This document shows positions 5,000 through 5,613 of a stretch of DNA of 5,613 nt, piece after piece (positions within the stretch are counted from its first letter, which is position 1; every line of letters starts with the position of its first letter). The stretch comes from Acidobacteriaceae bacterium. GTDB taxonomy: Bacteria > Acidobacteriota > Terriglobia > Terriglobales > Acidobacteriaceae. The notes under the pieces were generated by a model. It had not been told where the DNA came from. It ran no database searches and saw only the letters and a program-made list of their open reading frames with translations. The stretch is from the NCBI GenBank assembly GCA_003165855.1, contig PMXH01000377.1, positions 1 to 5,613 of the forward strand, read 5' to 3'. Both the position numbers and the translations under genes were made by a program.

Positions 5000-5613
5000 G
5001 GGGGCGCCAAAGCCAAATCCCGTCCGCGGAGAACTCGCCGCAAACTGCGGTGCCGCGTGCAGTTCCACGGACCCCGTCTTCGCCACCTGCGTATTCAAAT
5101 GGTGCAGATCCCCATACGCTCCACGGGGAATACCCAACCCAGCCGACCCACTGTTTACAACCGTGCGCGGCGCAGGAGCATTCGTTATCACCACCCCACC
5201 TTTGCCCACCGCAACCGTGCTCACCGTACCCTTCGGCGCAACCGGAGCATGAAATCCCGCGGCCGCAGCGCCCACGTAACGAATTCCTCCATGCCACCCG
5301 GTCCAGCCGCCAGGTTGCCATCCCCAGCCAAAGCCGGGTGCGTAGGCCCAGTTCCCGTAGTAATAAGGCATCCAGCCCCACGGATACGCCGACGCCCACA
5401 TGAATCCCATGCCCGGATACCACGACCACGCGCCGTCCATGAACGGATTCCATCCCACTCCGGCAAAGTAAGGCTGCCACATCATGCCGTAGCCGGGGAT
5501 GTTGCTGTAGCCGCCGTAATAGCTCAAGTCGCTGGCGCCGTACCCATAAGGCGTGGAGTTATTCTTCGCATACTGATCGTGATACTCGATCGACAGCTTG
5601 TCCCACTCGTCGT
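4913..5613 (-). CDS. DUF6600-like (YXWGXW-type) Tyr/Trp/Gly-rich envelope protein, C-terminal part only
   Basis: The frame is open from the right window edge to TAA at 4913-4915: 232 complete residues, N-terminus missing. The in-frame TTG at 5527 is not a likely start, because good coding sequence (EWDKLSIEYHDQY) continues upstream of it. Residues 41-103 of the visible part are packed with aromatic and Gly residues: YGMMWQP, GWNPFMDGAWSW, then PWGWMPYYYGNW (77-88) and GFGWGWQPGGW. This matches the DUF6600 pattern (WxPxxxGxW...PWGWxPYxYGxW) often found behind a FecR domain in secreted acidobacterial proteins. Any signal peptide or FecR domain would be outside the window. The C-terminal third is low-complexity Ala/Gly/Val and ends in a His/Gly-rich tail (VGHVGG, AGHASGGGGHTGH). 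Function is unknown; an envelope or surface role is inferred. The family call rests on the aromatic motif alone. Confidence 0.8.
   Translation of the reverse strand, partial: DEWDKLSIEYHDQYAKNNSTPYGYGASDLSYYGGYSNIPGYGMMWQPYFAGVGWNPFMDGAWSWYPGMGFMWASAYPWGWMPYYYGNWAYAPGFGWGWQPGGWTGWHGGIRYVGAAAAGFHAPVAPKGTVSTVAVGKGGVVITNAPAPRTVVNSGSAGLGIPRGAYGDLHHLNTQVAKTGSVELHAAPQFAASSPRTGFGFGAPEPASAGGVGHVGGASAGHASGGGGHTGH

Noticed and set aside
4863..5480. 205-codon minus-strand frame overlapping the DUF6600-like gene
   Set aside because: It shares the strand in a different frame. The real frame has the PWGWxPYxYGxW block and is open to the window edge; this one is a Trp/Gly/Arg artefact of the same bases.

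Overview
This 5.6-kb window looks like ordinary chromosomal DNA from a GC-rich bacterium, most likely an acidobacterium of the Terriglobia (Koribacter/Granulicella-like) group. That assignment is inferred from protein style only: the RsmA and AmrB sequences, and above all the Tyr/Trp/Gly-rich DUF6600-like protein at the right edge, a type common in Acidobacteriota. No rRNA marker is present.

Layout, left to right. (1) Positions 1-1178, minus strand: glycogen synthase glgA, cut by the left edge so that its C-terminus is missing. (2) Positions 1179-1310: divergent intergenic region with a perfect 7-bp inverted repeat. (3) Positions 1311-3048, plus strand: rsmA (ksgA), the 16S rRNA dimethyladenosine transferase, followed after 22 bp by amrB, a MEMO1-family protein. 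They are probably one transcription unit. (4) Positions 3119-3814, plus strand: a CPBP-family intramembrane metalloprotease whose start lies just behind a TATAAA box, which suggests its own, possibly leaderless, transcript. (5) Positions 3935-4633, minus strand: a single-pass membrane protein of unknown function, convergent with the protease. (6) Positions 4707-4846: a 140-bp non-coding element with imperfect terminal inverted repeats and internal hairpins, best read as a MITE-like or IS-derived repeat. (7) Positions 4913-5613, minus strand: the C-terminal part of a DUF6600-like secreted or surface protein, cut by the right edge.

The genes do not form one pathway. GlgA is storage polysaccharide synthesis, RsmA is ribosome maturation, AmrB is of unknown biochemical role, and the last three are envelope-associated. 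I see no CRISPR array, tRNA, rRNA, transposase, toxin-antitoxin or defence cassette. The least explained items are the 140-bp inverted-repeat element, the stand-alone amrB beside rsmA, and the membrane protein of unknown family.
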